Assembly (NCBI RefSeq): GCF_010894475.1
Contig: NZ_JAAIYB010000020.1
Span: 1 to 40,004 of the forward strand
Direction: 5' to 3'
DNA length: 40,004 bases
Source: Myxococcus vastator
Lineage (GTDB): Bacteria; Myxococcota; Myxococcia; Myxococcales; Myxococcaceae
Positions within the stretch are counted from its first letter, which is position 1. Each line of letters begins with the position of its first letter. A program made the translations under genes and the position numbers. Of this stretch, positions 39,008 to 40,004 are shown piece after piece. The notes beneath the pieces are model-generated. The model worked only from the letters and a program-made list of their open reading frames with translations, was not told the DNA's origin and searched no databases.

Positions 39008-39403
39008 TCAGTCTTCGTGCGGCAGGGTGATGGTGATGACGGGCGCCGGCGTGTCCCCAGGGCCGCACAGAGCCTTGAGGGCGACGACGGAGGCTTCCTC
39101 GTCGGGCGAGGCCCGCACGCGGACGCGGAACGAAAGGGTGTCGGTGGGGCCGTTCGCGAGCTTGATGGCGCTGCGGAGCAGCAGGAGGACCACCAGGAGG
39201 CGCGCGGACGCTCGCGGGTCCGTCGGGCCAGCCGGGGCAACGGCCTCGGCCCAGGCGGCGCGAGTGATGGCCACCGGGTAGCGGATGCCCGTGAGGGCGG
39301 CGGCGGAGGCCGTGACGTCAACCAGCTCGCCGTCCTCGATGGCCTCGGCCCGGGAGTAGGAGGCGATGACCTCGCCAAACGTCTCGAACAGCGAATCAGA
39401 CAT
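39008..39403 (-). CDS. DUF6573-like protein
   Basis: The 131-residue protein begins MSDSLFETFGEVIASYSRAEAIEDGELVDVT and continues with GIRYPVAITRAAW and LVVLLLLRSAIK. These phrases match what I remember of the DUF6573 family, small cytoplasmic proteins common on plasmids and phages near anti-restriction or early-transfer genes. It is the first gene of the leading operon, after a good promoter with an operator, and its leader has two GAGGA-loop hairpins. The molecular role of the family is not known to me. Confidence 0.8.
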   Translation of the reverse strand: MSDSLFETFGEVIASYSRAEAIEDGELVDVTASAAALTGIRYPVAITRAAWAEAVAPAGPTDPRASARLLVVLLLLRSAIKLANGPTDTLSFRVRVRASPDEEASVVALKALCGPGDTPAPVITITLPHED

Positions 39404-39489
39404 GCGGTGTGCCTTTCCGGCTCCTCGCCGGTGCCCGTCGAGTCCTCCTCGTCGGGGTGGTGACGCGTCGGAACCGACGCCAAAACCAC
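39404..39489 (-). promoter_or_regulatory. structured leader with two GAGGA-loop hairpins (39403 gene)
   Basis: From the predicted start near 39489 the leader contains GCGTCGG-TT-CCGACGC (39465-39480), then a 9-bp stem with one mismatch and loop GAGGA (39434-39456), then CCGGC-GAGGA-GCCGG (39417-39431). The ribosome site AAAGG follows, with GCACACCGC before ATG. Exposed GGA in hairpin loops is the recognition feature of CsrA/RsmA-type proteins. Confidence 0.6.
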
Positions 39490-39495
39490 CCCTTC

Positions 39496-39524
39496 TATAT
39501 ATGTGACGTGCTACAGCAAGTCAA
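39496..39524 (-). promoter_or_regulatory. promoter overlapping palindromic operator (site h)
   Basis: On the minus strand TTGACT (39519-39524) is 17 bases from TATATA (39496-39501), a strong promoter by consensus. The operator GACGTGC-TACA-GCAAGTC (39505-39522) covers the -35 and spacer, with the same geometry as at 4294-4322. Confidence 0.8.
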
Positions 39525-39889
39525 TAAAGACATACACAAAAGCAATTCTCCGTCCAGTGAAGTGCGAGCGCCGGTTGCCGTCGTCGGGTGAGCGTGGTCG
39601 TCGCAGGAGCACGCGAGTGCTCCGGCCCGGGAAGCTGGCAGTGAGGTGAGGGGTTCCCCCGAACCGAATCGACAGCAGCAAGTGCGGGGGTGCGTGCGGG
39701 TGACAGAGGGGATTGGGCCCCTGCTGCCGTCTGTCGAGCACTGCGAGGGAGAGGGGCCGACCGCTGGGCACCTGCGACGGGAAGAGGCACTGCGTTTCGG
39801 AGTCGTGGGCCGGGCGCCCGGCCCACGCGGGGCGAAGGCGTGGGGTAGGGCGCGACCCTTCCACGGCCAGCAGCAGTTTTGTTTGTCTT
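39525..39889. other. non-coding stretch upstream of the leading operon
   Basis: I see no convincing gene, promoter or repeat in these 365 bp. Reading frames on both strands have the low-complexity Arg/Pro/Gly composition of shadow frames. Base composition stays GC-rich apart from a few AT-rich bases at both edges. Confidence 0.5.
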
Positions 39890-39998
39890 TAATCTCAGGC
39901 GCGCAGCGCCTTCCACCACGGAGGACGGGAGTCCTCCGCGGCTGCCGCCGAGGCGGAAGCCTGGCAGCCGGTTCCCTCACCCTGGGGTGAGGGCGGGG
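39890..39998 (+). repeat. multi-hairpin element, copy 2
   Basis: This copy pairs better than copy 1 at 627-735. It has AGGCGC-GCA-GCGCCT (39897-39911), the 8-bp hairpin CGGAGGAC-GGGA-GTCCTCCG (39919-39938), an outer stem GGCTGCC / GGCAGCC around AGGC-GGAA-GCCT (39951-39962), and CCCTCACC-CTGG-GGTGAGGG (39974-39993). Identity to copy 1 is nearly complete through the first hairpin and outer stem; differences inside stems mostly preserve pairing. Confidence 0.6.
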
Positions 39999-40004
39999 GG
40001 AGAG

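Noticed and set aside
1-40004. tRNA, rRNA, insertion sequence or phage structural genes
   Set aside because: I looked for these by cloverleaf-like ends, transposase motifs (DDE, HUH, Ser/Tyr recombinase) and capsid or terminase proteins and saw none.

Overview
The window is 40 kb of very GC-rich DNA in which 41 of the 42 genes I accept lie on the minus strand. Gene content points to a large conjugative plasmid or integrative conjugative element of a myxobacterium (Myxococcota). The taxon is an inference from the GC-rich base composition, a eukaryotic-like Ser/Thr kinase inside a secretion operon, and large Ig-like and collagen-like lipoproteins. I see no rRNA, tRNA, transposase, integrase, CRISPR array or classical relaxase.

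Regions, in transcription order (right to left). 39.4-35.8 kb: a leading operon with a DUF6573-like protein, a zinc-finger protein, a large ParB-family protein, a DUF6884-like protein and a hypothetical protein. 35.4-33.4 kb: parA-parB with two parS-like palindromes at the end of parB. 33.4-32.95 kb: a non-coding stretch packed with inverted repeats, a candidate oriT, oriV or centromere. 32.9-27.5 kb: virD4 coupling protein, two winged-helix proteins resembling the replication-relaxation family, a zinc-finger protein, a ParB-fold protein and small genes. 27.4-25 kb: small hypothetical genes, a repeat-hairpin non-coding array with a terminator, and a promoter with two operators. 24.9-15.6 kb: a P-type type IV secretion operon (virB2, B3, B4, B5, small membrane protein, B6, B8, B9-like) ending in a Ser/Thr kinase fused to a VirB10/TrbI-like C-terminus. 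15.5-13.3 kb: topoisomerase I. 13.3-6.1 kb: two ribbon-helix-helix-like paralogues, a 1613-residue lipoprotein, a collagen-like lipoprotein and a beta-barrel protein. 5.8-0 kb: a candidate replication or DNA-binding protein, four unknown genes, a DnaG primase and a small protein.

The operons appear tied together by an 18-bp palindrome, consensus GRCTTGC-N4-GCAAGYC. It occurs nine times, always just upstream of the first gene of an operon (topA, virB2, virD4, parA and four others) and usually within or beside the promoter. This looks like one plasmid-wide regulon comparable in logic to the Kor system of IncP plasmids. A second layer is suggested by RNA: four hairpins with identical GAGGA loops sit in two leaders, and a covarying multi-hairpin element occurs once near each end of the window.

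The most striking observation is the kinase-VirB10 fusion. The cytoplasmic tail of the transenvelope VirB10 subunit appears to be replaced by a complete protein kinase, in a system where I find no VirB11 ATPase. All functional statements rest on reading the sequence and remembered family features; no database search was run.
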